A stretch of DNA of 14,894 nt from Desulfobacula sp. (GTDB lineage Bacteria > Desulfobacterota > Desulfobacteria > Desulfobacterales > Desulfobacteraceae). A model generated the notes under the pieces. It had not been told where the DNA came from and searched no databases. It saw nothing but the letters and a program-made list of their open reading frames with translations. Location of the stretch: positions 1-14,894 of the forward strand of contig JAGLNZ010000175.1 in the NCBI GenBank assembly GCA_023139225.1, given 5' to 3'. This document shows positions 1 to 7,596 of the stretch, one piece after another (position 1 is the stretch's first letter; each line of letters starts with the position of its first letter). Both the position numbers and the translations under genes were made by a program.

Positions 1-308
1 GCAAGCATCCCCACCCATGCAGGCAGCCGGGATCGCAGGTGCAGAATATCCACCTTTTCTTTTACAAAAAGTCTTCTTAGTCTTGGTACACAAAAAAGGG
101 ATCTGGGATTTTTATATCCTACCGGCAGGGTAATATGCTCCGACCCATTTTGAACAAGCTCATCAACCATGGGGCCGCCATTTGAAATAACAATGGAACG
201 GTGTCCTTCTCGAACTAAAAAAGCCCCGGTTTCCAGGGTGCCCCTTTCGACACCACCGGTGATTAATTCCGGAAGCATTTGTACTATTGTAAGCGCTCTG
301 GCCACCAT
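1..308 (-). CDS. GT4-type glycosyltransferase, N-terminal part (runs off the window)
   Basis: The 102 codons visible read as the N-terminal Rossmann half of a GT-B fold glycosyltransferase. Seen: GGVERGTLE at residues 18-26, a glycine-rich loop typical of GT4/WaaG-like enzymes, then GHRSIVISNGG (35-45) and DILHLRSRLPAW (87-98), the common end of the first beta-alpha repeats. The C-terminal nucleotide-sugar-binding half lies outside the window, so donor and acceptor cannot be named. The ATG at 308 lies 25 bp inside the preceding ELM1-family gene, with GAGGAG 11 nt upstream; a later in-frame ATG at 278 has no ribosome-binding site. It is the last visible gene of the lipid A/Kdo operon, so a role in LPS core or O-antigen sugar transfer is inferred. 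Family is fairly sure, substrate unknown. Confidence 0.85.
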   Translation of the reverse strand, partial: MVARALTIVQMLPELITGGVERGTLETGAFLVREGHRSIVISNGGPMVDELVQNGSEHITLPVGYKNPRSLFCVPRLRRLFVKEKVDILHLRSRLPAWVGML

Positions 309-1243
309 TTTCTTAAAATCTCCTCAGCACATCGGCCGGCTTCATTCAAACCGGAATGGTTCGGCCAGACAACATTATCTTTCCATGCCTCAAAAGACAC
401 GATTTTATTATTTTTTTTCAACAATTCAATGCCATTGGCAATCTTATTTTTCCTGTTTTTCCAGTCCACTGACAAAACCCCGACAAGGCAGCCTGCGCTA
501 AGCGCTTCGTAAACCATGGAAACAGAATCCGCACTCACCCAGACATATCTGCTTTTGGCATATTGATCTTCAATCCAGCCCTGGGGGGTTTTCTCAAAAG
601 GTGTAAAAGCCATGCCGGAAAATTCCGTATCAAGCATTGCAAGCATAGATGTCATTTTTTGCGGGGTCCTGGGAGATGTGGAAACCGTCCAGAAAATATC
701 TGTTTTGGCTTCCAAAATATGACGGACCTGAAAAATTATTTTTTCATTATTCCAGTGATGCGTTTTCTTATCCTCACCGCCAATGACAATAAGACCGTGC
801 CTTGAATCATGGGCATTCCCGTTGTAGGCAGTGTTTGGCGGTCCCGTGGTCATAAAAATATTATTTGATTTGGGGGGTGAATCATGTTCGGGAATAAGGC
901 AAAGATCCATGTATCTTGCAAAAGGCCAGTCAGGCGTCATGCAGGTAACAACTTTTCCCATAGTTTTTTTTTTATGCAACAGCATTGGAATATGCGTGTG
1001 CGTCCCCGTCCCTATGATAAGGTCGGTCCCCGATGATTGATCTTGTTTTTTATTCGCCAAAAAAGAAAAAATAAAGATTATCCAGTCAAAAAAAGAACGC
1101 CAAAATCCATAGTCAGGCAAAAATACGTCGGTAACCTCAACAGGTGTTAATTTAGATAAAGCCTGAATAAGGCCACGAGTCTGTTTCACGTGCCCTGCCC
1201 GTGTATCCCAATAGGCTCTAATAAATAAAGGTCTTTTATCCAA
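284..1243 (-). CDS. ELM1-family protein (mitochondrial-fission ELM1-like, GT-B-like)
   Basis: The 319 residues match the bacterial members of the ELM1 family (Mito_fiss_Elm1). Seen: DTRAGHVKQT at 13-22, LIIGTGTHTHIP at 75-86, CLIPEHD at 115-121, IGGEDKKTHHW at 154-164 and SADSVSMVYEALSAG at 237-251. The last motif resembles the sugar-nucleotide-binding end of GT-B enzymes. No signal peptide is visible; residues 51-63 are hydrophobic and may form a membrane-contacting helix. Bacterial members are often found beside LPS genes, but to my knowledge their reaction is not settled. The start is TTG at 1243 with AAAGGA about 6 nt upstream, 12 nt after the acyltransferase stop. Its 3' end overlaps the next glycosyltransferase by 25 bp, suggesting coupled translation and a joint role in core sugar addition (inference). 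Confidence 0.85.
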   Translation of the reverse strand: MDKRPLFIRAYWDTRAGHVKQTRGLIQALSKLTPVEVTDVFLPDYGFWRSFFDWIIFIFSFLANKKQDQSSGTDLIIGTGTHTHIPMLLHKKKTMGKVVTCMTPDWPFARYMDLCLIPEHDSPPKSNNIFMTTGPPNTAYNGNAHDSRHGLIVIGGEDKKTHHWNNEKIIFQVRHILEAKTDIFWTVSTSPRTPQKMTSMLAMLDTEFSGMAFTPFEKTPQGWIEDQYAKSRYVWVSADSVSMVYEALSAGCLVGVLSVDWKNRKNKIANGIELLKKNNKIVSFEAWKDNVVWPNHSGLNEAGRCAEEILRKWWPERLQ

Positions 1244-1255
1244 ATTTTTTCCTTT

Positions 1256-2146
1256 TTAAATAATGGAATACGGTTTGGTTTTCCAACGGTTGTGGACCCA
1301 GAAATACTGTTCCGGGCATTGTCTGACTATTGACTCAATTGCAGATACATAATTTTGGGTATTATTTTCAATATCCTTTATGGGGCAGCCTGTGGTCTGC
1401 AAGGCAACTTCAGGTAAAAATTGCATAATGTATTTCTCGTTTTTCTTTACCATAAACATAGGAACCACGGGGGTTCCTGATCTTAACACAAGCTTTGCCA
1501 AACTATTTTTAGTACAGGCGGGTCTGCCAAAAAAATTGGTAACCACACCATTATACCAGCCTGCATTCTGATCAAACAGTGTACCAACAATACCGCCATT
1601 TTTTAAAATCGTGTCTATTTTTTTTGTTGCTCCCCCTGTATGAATCATTCTAGCCCCAAACCGTTGCCGCATTTCCAGCATCAAACGCTCCAATGGTTTA
1701 AAATCAAATTTTCGATAAATTCCATATGGTTTTTCCATACCGGCTTTTGGGAAGGATGCAACAAGAAGTTCAAAATTCCCCATATGACAGCTTAAAATAA
1801 TAACACCCCTGCCTTTTTTTTGGGCCTTTTCCAAATGTCTGAAACCTTTAACCGAAAAATATTTAAATAATTCATCCTTGGATTTTGGATATGCCCAGAT
1901 GACCTCAAAAAGGATGCTTGCAGTATTCTTAAAAACATTCTTTGCAAATCTTTGAGCCTGTTGTGGAGAAAATTTGTTTGGAAAAGATAAATTAATATTT
2001 TCAAGAGCAATATTTCTGTGGCGCTTATCCAGCTTATACCAGATAAGTCCCAATAAATCTGAAAAAAACTTTAAGGTTTGTCTTGGCAGCATTCCCATTA
2101 AAGTTATTATCAGCTTTATTAACCTGTATATCCTCTCATCATTCAT
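1256..2146 (-). CDS. LpxL/HtrB-family lipid A biosynthesis acyltransferase
   Basis: This 296-residue protein belongs to the LpxL/LpxM (HtrB/MsbB) lysophospholipid acyltransferase family, which adds a secondary acyl chain to Kdo-lipid IVA at the inner membrane using acyl-ACP. Seen: the catalytic HX4E motif HMGNFE with H121 and E126, preceded by GRGVIILSC; a conserved DQNAG at 192-196; and FFGRPA at 205-210. The N-terminal segment around residues 7-38 is hydrophobic and fits the usual membrane anchor. Length is normal (E. coli LpxL has 306). It starts with an ATG that overlaps the lpxK stop as ATGA (4 bp), so the two are probably translationally coupled. Which acyl position or chain length it serves (LpxL or LpxM type) cannot be read from sequence, so no symbol is given. 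Confidence 0.93.
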   Translation of the reverse strand: MNDERIYRLIKLIITLMGMLPRQTLKFFSDLLGLIWYKLDKRHRNIALENINLSFPNKFSPQQAQRFAKNVFKNTASILFEVIWAYPKSKDELFKYFSVKGFRHLEKAQKKGRGVIILSCHMGNFELLVASFPKAGMEKPYGIYRKFDFKPLERLMLEMRQRFGARMIHTGGATKKIDTILKNGGIVGTLFDQNAGWYNGVVTNFFGRPACTKNSLAKLVLRSGTPVVPMFMVKKNEKYIMQFLPEVALQTTGCPIKDIENNTQNYVSAIESIVRQCPEQYFWVHNRWKTKPYSII

Positions 2147-3273
2147 TGCTTTTCCAGTCTTGAATTTAAAAAATCTTTAAACTTTTCTGGCTGTTCAAAC
2201 TCTATTTGGATACCGATCACGACTAAATTCATTGCCCATTTTATATCCGGGTCAAGTTTTGCCCAGTCCTTTTCCGTAGTCAGGAGAACATCAGCACAAA
2301 CTTTTTTAGCCATGTTGTTTATCTCAAAAACATCAGAACTTTTATACCTGTAATGATCTTTGAATTCAAGATGATGCAGGACATTAATATTTAATTTAAT
2401 TGCCGAGTGATAAAAAGATTTATTATTTGCTATTCCTGAAAAAAGGACTGCTTTTTTCCCAATCAGACTATCTATGTCTATGGTATTTTCTTTTAAATTT
2501 TTGCTGCCAGCTATCTGTTGACAAACAAATGGCTGGTGAAATGTTTTAAACCAGGGGCGATCAGGATAAAGACTTAGTACCTCTTTGCTACCCTCCATAT
2601 TTGTATTTTTATCCGGACTTCTTGTAAAAACAATTGCATCTGCTCTTTGGTTGGAACAAAGAGGTGTTTCTCTCAATCGGCCGGCAGGAAGAGCTCTTTT
2701 GTTGCCCAAAGGATTGGAATAATCAAACAGGAGAATATCAAGATCTCTTTTAAGCTTCAAATGTTGAAATCCGTCATCAAGTACAATCACATCAGGTTTG
2801 AATGCATCAATTGCCTTCATGCCCGCCTTGAACCTGTCTTTACCGACAACCACAGGGAAAGATCTTCTTTTGGCCATCATATATGGCTCATCCCCCGAGT
2901 CTCTGGCATCTGAAAAAATCCGGTCACCATCTGAAACAATTAGTGAATCCGCCTTGGACTTACCTTTATACCCTCTGCTGATAACAACCGGCTTTTTCCC
3001 CATTTCCTTTAAAAAGTCGACCAAATAAATGGCCATGGGTGTTTTGCCTGCTCCCCCGACTACTATATTCCCAATGGAAATAACAAAACAAGGCAGGTTT
3101 TTTTGTTTTAAAATCCCTTTCTTATATAACCTGATCCGAAACCCGGCACCAAGACCATATAGATATGAAATCCCAACCAAAAACCATTCAAAGGACAACA
3201 CCCCGGGCTTAAAATTGGTGCCTGAAATATATGTCACCCTTTCTTCTATTCTATTTAACCATTTTTTAAACAA
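2143..3273 (-). CDS. lpxK: LpxK tetraacyldisaccharide 4'-kinase (TTG start preferred)
   Basis: LpxK phosphorylates the 4' position of the tetraacyldisaccharide to give lipid IVA, at the inner membrane, using ATP. Seen, numbering from the TTG at 3273: P-loop GGAGKTP at 73-79, ISRGYKG at 98-104, DSGDEP at 125-130 and DDGFQH at 166-171, all LpxK hallmarks. The open frame extends upstream to a GTG at 3399, but those 42 codons lie inside waaA in another frame and have no family resemblance. From the TTG the protein is 376 residues, near family size, begins FKKWLNRIEERV as relatives do, has GGAG 10 nt upstream and overlaps waaA by only 8 bp. An ATG at 3339 would overlap waaA by 74 bp with no Shine-Dalgarno. 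The function is secure; the exact start is inferred. Confidence 0.94.
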   Translation of the reverse strand: MFKKWLNRIEERVTYISGTNFKPGVLSFEWFLVGISYLYGLGAGFRIRLYKKGILKQKNLPCFVISIGNIVVGGAGKTPMAIYLVDFLKEMGKKPVVISRGYKGKSKADSLIVSDGDRIFSDARDSGDEPYMMAKRRSFPVVVGKDRFKAGMKAIDAFKPDVIVLDDGFQHLKLKRDLDILLFDYSNPLGNKRALPAGRLRETPLCSNQRADAIVFTRSPDKNTNMEGSKEVLSLYPDRPWFKTFHQPFVCQQIAGSKNLKENTIDIDSLIGKKAVLFSGIANNKSFYHSAIKLNINVLHHLEFKDHYRYKSSDVFEINNMAKKVCADVLLTTEKDWAKLDPDIKWAMNLVVIGIQIEFEQPEKFKDFLNSRLEKQ

Positions 3274-4564
3274 TATGAAGAAGCTCCATATTCTCAATAA
3301 TTCTTTGTACGGCACCGGAATTGTTTGAAAAAACCTCATAACTTCGGCTGCCCATACGCTTTTGTACCTGCCTGTTTTCCAATATGGTTTCCAGTTCACT
3401 TATCAGTTCTTTTTCAGATTCAACCTTTTTTGCACCCCCATTATCCATGAGCATTTCTGCAATCAGCATAAAATCAGACATATCAGCTCCGAAAAGAATC
3501 GGTTTTGAAAATACAGCCGGTTCCAAAGGATTATGTCCTCCCTGTTTTACAATTGATCCCCCGATAAATGCCACGTCACATATGGCATACAGTCTTGAAA
3601 GCTCTCCCATTTTATCCACCAGAATAACCTTTTGGCACTCTTGGGATTTGCCCATTTCCGACAGGAGTACCGCATGAACATCATGGGATAATAGATAGGA
3701 CAATATTACCCCGCTTCTTTTGGGATCTCTCGGGGCAAGGATCATTATTAAACCCGGAAATTTCTTTTTTAGTTTTTTATATACGTCACAAAGAATGGTT
3801 TCTTCCCCTTCATGGGTGCTTCCGGCAATAAATACCTTGCTTTCCTTTTCAAAACCAAGCTGATCTCTTATACTGTCAACACGAGTTTTATCCAGATCTT
3901 GGCGGGGTTGGTCAAACTTGATATTTCCTGCAACAAATATTTTCTTTTCATCAATACCTAAGCGTTGAAACCGTTCTTTATCTAATGAGGTTTGTGCCAT
4001 AATCTGCGTTAAAAAAGAAAAAAACATTAAAGAAAACTTTTTAAAAACAAGATACCCATTTAAAGAACGCTTAGAAAGTCTCGCATTAATTAAAATTACC
4101 GGAATTTGCTTTTTCTTCATCTCATATAAAAAATTGGGCCACAAGTCTGTTTCAATTATGACAACAGCATCCGGTTTTATCAATCCGCTTATTTTTTTAA
4201 CACTATATCCCAGATCAAACGGGAAATATCCCAATTGATCAGCCAGGGCGGTATTTTCTCTTAATAACAATTGATCTGCCATATCAAAGCCTGTCTTTGT
4301 TGAAGTGGTAAAAATAATTCCCACGTCTTTGTGTCGGTCTTTTAAAGCCTTGACAAATGGTATGGCCGATTTTACTTCCCCCACGGAAAGCGCATGTACC
4401 CAGATTCTTATTTCTCCTGCCTGTTTAGGGTTTAACCCGGTCTTAAACCCTAAGCGCAAGGCTAAGGTGGCCCGTCTTTTTTCTGAAAACAAATAAATAA
4501 ACGGCAAAAGCGGGAGAACAATAATAAATAAAATGTTAATTACTATTTTATAAAAAAAAATCAT
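3266..4564 (-). CDS. waaA: WaaA (KdtA) Kdo transferase
   Basis: WaaA transfers one or more Kdo sugars from CMP-Kdo to lipid IVA on the cytoplasmic face of the inner membrane (GT30). Length 432, normal. Seen: a single N-terminal membrane segment at about residues 4-26; IWVHALSVGEVKSA at 54-67 with E63 as the probable catalytic base; IIETDLWPN at 136-144; AGNIKFD at 212-218; AGSTHEGEE at 247-255; and GGSIVKQGGHNPLEPA at 335-350, the nucleotide-binding loop. The start is ATG at 4564, 24 nt after lptG; no strong Shine-Dalgarno is visible, so read-through coupling is likely. Whether it adds one, two or more Kdo residues cannot be told from sequence. Confidence 0.96.
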   Translation of the reverse strand: MIFFYKIVINILFIIVLPLLPFIYLFSEKRRATLALRLGFKTGLNPKQAGEIRIWVHALSVGEVKSAIPFVKALKDRHKDVGIIFTTSTKTGFDMADQLLLRENTALADQLGYFPFDLGYSVKKISGLIKPDAVVIIETDLWPNFLYEMKKKQIPVILINARLSKRSLNGYLVFKKFSLMFFSFLTQIMAQTSLDKERFQRLGIDEKKIFVAGNIKFDQPRQDLDKTRVDSIRDQLGFEKESKVFIAGSTHEGEETILCDVYKKLKKKFPGLIMILAPRDPKRSGVILSYLLSHDVHAVLLSEMGKSQECQKVILVDKMGELSRLYAICDVAFIGGSIVKQGGHNPLEPAVFSKPILFGADMSDFMLIAEMLMDNGGAKKVESEKELISELETILENRQVQKRMGSRSYEVFSNNSGAVQRIIENMELLHIV

Positions 4565-4588
4565 TTGATCTGGTTTTCATCATTATTA

Positions 4589-5665
4589 TTATTCCGTATT
4601 GATCAGATATAGTATCCCCACACCCAAAAAAAATATATTGGCTGCCCAGGCGCTGATGATTGGCGGTAAAATGAGTCCATACCCCATAGAAATACAGAAC
4701 CCATACATGATCTTGTAAATAAATGCGATAAAAACGCCTAGGGCAATGCCCACAGGAATATTTCCTTTAACAAAGGGTCTCATTCCCGTGGCAGCACCTA
4801 TCAGAACCATAATAATACAAATAAAAGGAAATGCGATTTTCCCATTCAAATCTACTTTATAAGTTGTCGCATTATACCCTTCTTTTTCAATTTTTTTGAC
4901 AAATTTTCTTAATTCAAAAAAACTCATCTCCTCGGATTTTTTTGTAACCTCACCAAGATCTTCCGGTTTAAATGTCAGGAGAATAGTCTTTTTATCATAT
5001 AGTTTTACATCATAATCCACTGAATCCTTTTCATGGACCTGCTCAATAACATCTTCAAAAATCCATTTTCCCTGGGCAAAATATCCTTTTTGTGCATCAA
5101 TCCTGGACTCAAGAGCAAAATTTTTACTTAAAGTCGTAATGGTGACCCCGGCAACAGATTGTTGAGCAGGATCGTAAAAATTGATATGTATCAATCTATC
5201 TTCAGACTTTATCCAGATATCCTTCCTGGCAGAAGAAATTTTTTGACTTCTTGGTATCACATTATACTTTATGTGGTATACCCTGGCCATGGTAATTGGA
5301 ATAATGGTTTCCCCTAAAAAAAACATGAGCATGGCAAGAGTCACACTAACTATAATTGCCGGCTTTACAAGAAAATATATACTGATACCACTTGACCTGA
5401 TGGCCAAAAGCTCGTTATTTCTATTCATCAAACCAAAAACCGTAATCGTTGCCAGCAGAATACTTGCCGGTGTCAATTGCACAAACATGAAAGGGACTTT
5501 CAACAGAACATACCCCAAGGCACTGATCAGGGAAATATCAGAATATAAAAATCTATCCATTCTGGAGAGATAATCAATAAACACGAACAGTACCAGGATC
5601 ATCAATTGAATGATGCAAAAAAACCTAGCAAATTCCTTTAACCAGTATTTATGCAGGCATGACAT
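4589..5665 (-). CDS. lptG: LptG, LPS export permease
   Basis: This is the second YjgP/YjgQ-family permease of the pair. With LptF and the ATPase LptB (not in this window) it forms the LptB2FG transporter, which pulls LPS out of the inner membrane and feeds it to LptC and LptA. Seen: 358 residues with three N-terminal membrane segments (about 13-33, 48-80 and 97-120), a periplasmic beta-rich part from about 130 to 265, and three C-terminal segments (about 273-290, 300-322 and 330-355). NRNNELLAIRSSGIS at 81-95 is the cytoplasmic coupling-helix signature. It starts 3 nt after lptF with AAGGTG about 6 nt before the ATG. F/G assignment rests on order and similarity; the two paralogues are related. 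Confidence 0.92.
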   Translation of the reverse strand: MSCLHKYWLKEFARFFCIIQLMILVLFVFIDYLSRMDRFLYSDISLISALGYVLLKVPFMFVQLTPASILLATITVFGLMNRNNELLAIRSSGISIYFLVKPAIIVSVTLAMLMFFLGETIIPITMARVYHIKYNVIPRSQKISSARKDIWIKSEDRLIHINFYDPAQQSVAGVTITTLSKNFALESRIDAQKGYFAQGKWIFEDVIEQVHEKDSVDYDVKLYDKKTILLTFKPEDLGEVTKKSEEMSFFELRKFVKKIEKEGYNATTYKVDLNGKIAFPFICIIMVLIGAATGMRPFVKGNIPVGIALGVFIAFIYKIMYGFCISMGYGLILPPIISAWAANIFFLGVGILYLINTE

Positions 5666-5668
5666 ATT

Positions 5669-6850
5669 TCACACCTTTTTTATAACCAATTTTTTTGCGG
5701 CCATTACAGCATTTTTCACAAAACCGGGAAGCCGGACCGGTTTTTCCTTTGCATTCCTGACAAGAAGAAAAATACCGGCTCCCCCCATGATGACATTTGG
5801 CAGCCACATCCCGATGACAGGAGATAATTTGCCTGTTTCTCCGGCTGACCACCCGGCAGCAAGAAGAAAATAGTAGAAAAGAAAAAAACAAATCCCAAGA
5901 CTGAATCCTGAAGAGCGCCGTAGAGAATCTGATTGAACACCCAGGGGGAATGCAAGCAGACCTAAAGAAAGACAGGCAAAAGGAATTGAAAACTTCTCAT
6001 GCAATTCCATTAACGCTGAACTCAAAAGCGCCTTGTTCTTAATACCTGATCGGATAAACCGTATCAGATCAACCAGGCTTCTCTCATTCAGCTTCTTTGA
6101 TATTTCATCATCTGTTTTATTCATGCTGTTCAAATCAATATTAATATCATAATCTCTAAATTTAATATTATTCACAGAACCTTGATCAACATCCACCTGA
6201 TTAATCACTCCATCATAGAGTCGTATGGTATACATCTTTGCATCTTCAAGCCGAAGCAATTTTCCCGAAGGGGCTACGGAAATGCTGATGACACCTTTTG
6301 TTCTCCTGTCTTCGATAAAGACATCCTTCAGCGCTTTTGTTTTCATATCCAAATGAGAGATATAAATCATAACATTTTCAAGGCCGCAATTAAACTGGCG
6401 TTCCTGAAGCGCCATATCCAGGCTTGATCTTGCAATCTCAATACTTAATTTTTTAAAGGATAATTTCCCCCAGGAAACACCGAAAACTGTGATCCACATG
6501 GTCATCAAAACGCCTAAAAAACAAAAAATCATTACCGGCGGCAACAGTCGGTAAAGAGAGACCCCGGCACCCTTTAAAGCAACAATCTCATTGTCTTGTG
6601 ACATGCGCATAAACGTCAAAAGTATGGATATCATAACAGACATGGGAATGGTGAATTCAAAAAATCTTGGTAACGTATAAACAACCATAAGGGCAATAGA
6701 TGAAATATCAGCATTATAGTTTACCACCATATTGGTGATTTCAGGTATCCGTGTCATTAAAAAAACAAATGTCAGAAAAAACAGGCTGATAGTAAAGGGA
6801 GGCAAAAGTTCCCTGAAAATATATCTGTTTATAATATTAAAATCTTTCAT
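5669..6850 (-). CDS. lptF: LptF, LPS export permease
   Basis: First gene of the operon and first YjgP/YjgQ permease; partner of the downstream LptG in the LptB2FG transporter. Seen: INRYIFRELLPPF at 7-19, the usual LptF opening; membrane segments at about 17-35, 52-80 and 101-127; the coupling-helix motif DNEIVALKGAGVS at 86-98; a periplasmic beta-rich domain to about 290 and three C-terminal segments. The 393 residues are slightly longer than E. coli LptF (366) because of a basic C-terminal tail ending AAKKLVIKKV. The ATG at 6850 lies only 8 nt after a candidate -10 box, so the transcript may have almost no leader; GGGG lies immediately before it, too near for a normal ribosome-binding site. 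Confidence 0.93.
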   Translation of the reverse strand: MKDFNIINRYIFRELLPPFTISLFFLTFVFLMTRIPEITNMVVNYNADISSIALMVVYTLPRFFEFTIPMSVMISILLTFMRMSQDNEIVALKGAGVSLYRLLPPVMIFCFLGVLMTMWITVFGVSWGKLSFKKLSIEIARSSLDMALQERQFNCGLENVMIYISHLDMKTKALKDVFIEDRRTKGVISISVAPSGKLLRLEDAKMYTIRLYDGVINQVDVDQGSVNNIKFRDYDINIDLNSMNKTDDEISKKLNERSLVDLIRFIRSGIKNKALLSSALMELHEKFSIPFACLSLGLLAFPLGVQSDSLRRSSGFSLGICFFLFYYFLLAAGWSAGETGKLSPVIGMWLPNVIMGGAGIFLLVRNAKEKPVRLPGFVKNAVMAAKKLVIKKV

Positions 6851-6858
6851 TTCCCCGG

Positions 6859-6887
6859 AAAATATAAGGTAGCGGGCAAATAGTCAA
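6859..6887 (-). promoter_or_regulatory. sigma70-like promoter for the lptF-to-glycosyltransferase operon
   Basis: On the minus strand TTGACT (6887-6882) is followed after 17 nt by TATTTT (6864-6859). A TATATT with a 15-nt spacer overlaps it. The predicted transcription start falls about 2 nt before the lptF ATG, giving a leaderless or almost leaderless mRNA. The 56-bp gap also has to serve the divergent thiN gene, for which I see only a weak GATAAT (6893-6898) without a good -35. Confidence 0.45.
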
Positions 6888-6945
6888 GATTTGATAATAA
6901 GATTACATGTTTTCATGCATTGATTTTCATGATAATAAATTGCCT

Positions 6946-7581
6946 ATGAAATGTGTGATAATAGCCAGTGGCGACCTTGAATATACCAATAACATTATAA
7001 AAATTATCAAGGACACCCAACTGATCATATGTGCTGACGGCGGTGCCAGGCACTTAAGAGCATTAGATATTTTACCCCATGTAATGATCGGTGATTTTGA
7101 TTCCATCGCCCCGGATGACAAGCTTTATTTTAAAAAAAACAAGGTAAAAACAATCACCTTTCCCTCGAAAAAAAACCAAACTGATTCAGAACTTTGTGTA
7201 TCATGGGCGCTTGAAAACAATGCAACTGATATCACACTATTAGGTGTCACCGGCACCAGGCTGGATCACACCCTGGCCAATATTTTTCTTTTAAAAAAAC
7301 TTGCCGGGCTTCAAATCCCGGCAAGAATTATAAATAAAAACAATGAAATTCATATTGTCACAAATTTTATCAAGCTGAAAGGTCGGCCCAAAGACTTGTT
7401 ATCCATTATTCCTGTTACACAAAAAGTTACGGGGGTCACGCTTAAAGGACTTGAATATCCCCTGGAGAATGCAACCTTAAAAATGGGATCATCTCTTGGT
7501 ATCAGCAATTCTTTTAAAGGCAATTATGCATGTGTTTCTCTTGAAAAAGGTATTTTGATCGTAACAAAATCAAAAGATTAA
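6946..7581 (+). CDS. thiN: Thiamine pyrophosphokinase
   Basis: Converts thiamine to thiamine diphosphate with ATP in the cytoplasm. Seen, numbering from the ATG at 6946: ADGGA at 30-34 and GDFDS at 49-53 (pyrophosphate and metal binding), KNQTD at 76-80, and GVTGTRLDHTLAN at 100-112; the C-terminal part is beta-rich as in the thiamine-binding domain. With this start it is 211 residues, usual for bacterial ThiN. An in-frame ATG at 6907 would add 13 residues with no family resemblance; neither has a clear Shine-Dalgarno, and the 6946 start is chosen because the family begins directly with the MKxVIIASG strand. It stands alone, divergent from lptF and converging on the lipoprotein gene with a 2-nt gap. 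No thiamine synthesis gene or TPP riboswitch is nearby. Confidence 0.93.
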   Translation: MKCVIIASGDLEYTNNIIKIIKDTQLIICADGGARHLRALDILPHVMIGDFDSIAPDDKLYFKKNKVKTITFPSKKNQTDSELCVSWALENNATDITLLGVTGTRLDHTLANIFLLKKLAGLQIPARIINKNNEIHIVTNFIKLKGRPKDLLSIIPVTQKVTGVTLKGLEYPLENATLKMGSSLGISNSFKGNYACVSLEKGILIVTKSKD

Positions 7582-7596
7582 TCTTATTTTGATTTT
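7566..7596. terminator. AT-only palindrome over two convergent stop codons (possible weak bidirectional terminator)
   Basis: AAAATCAAAA (7566-7575) pairs with TTTTGATTTT (7587-7596), and the inner part AGATTAATCT is itself palindromic. Both stop codons, thiN TAA and the lipoprotein TAA, lie inside it. The stem is almost free of G/C, so it would be a weak intrinsic terminator, but it is the only dyad between the two convergent genes. Confidence 0.3.

Noticed and set aside
6906..6932. CATG cluster before thiN as a third copy of the CATG-N9-CATG dyad
   Set aside because: Spacings are 4 and 10 nt, arms are not complementary beyond CATG and no promoter boxes flank them.
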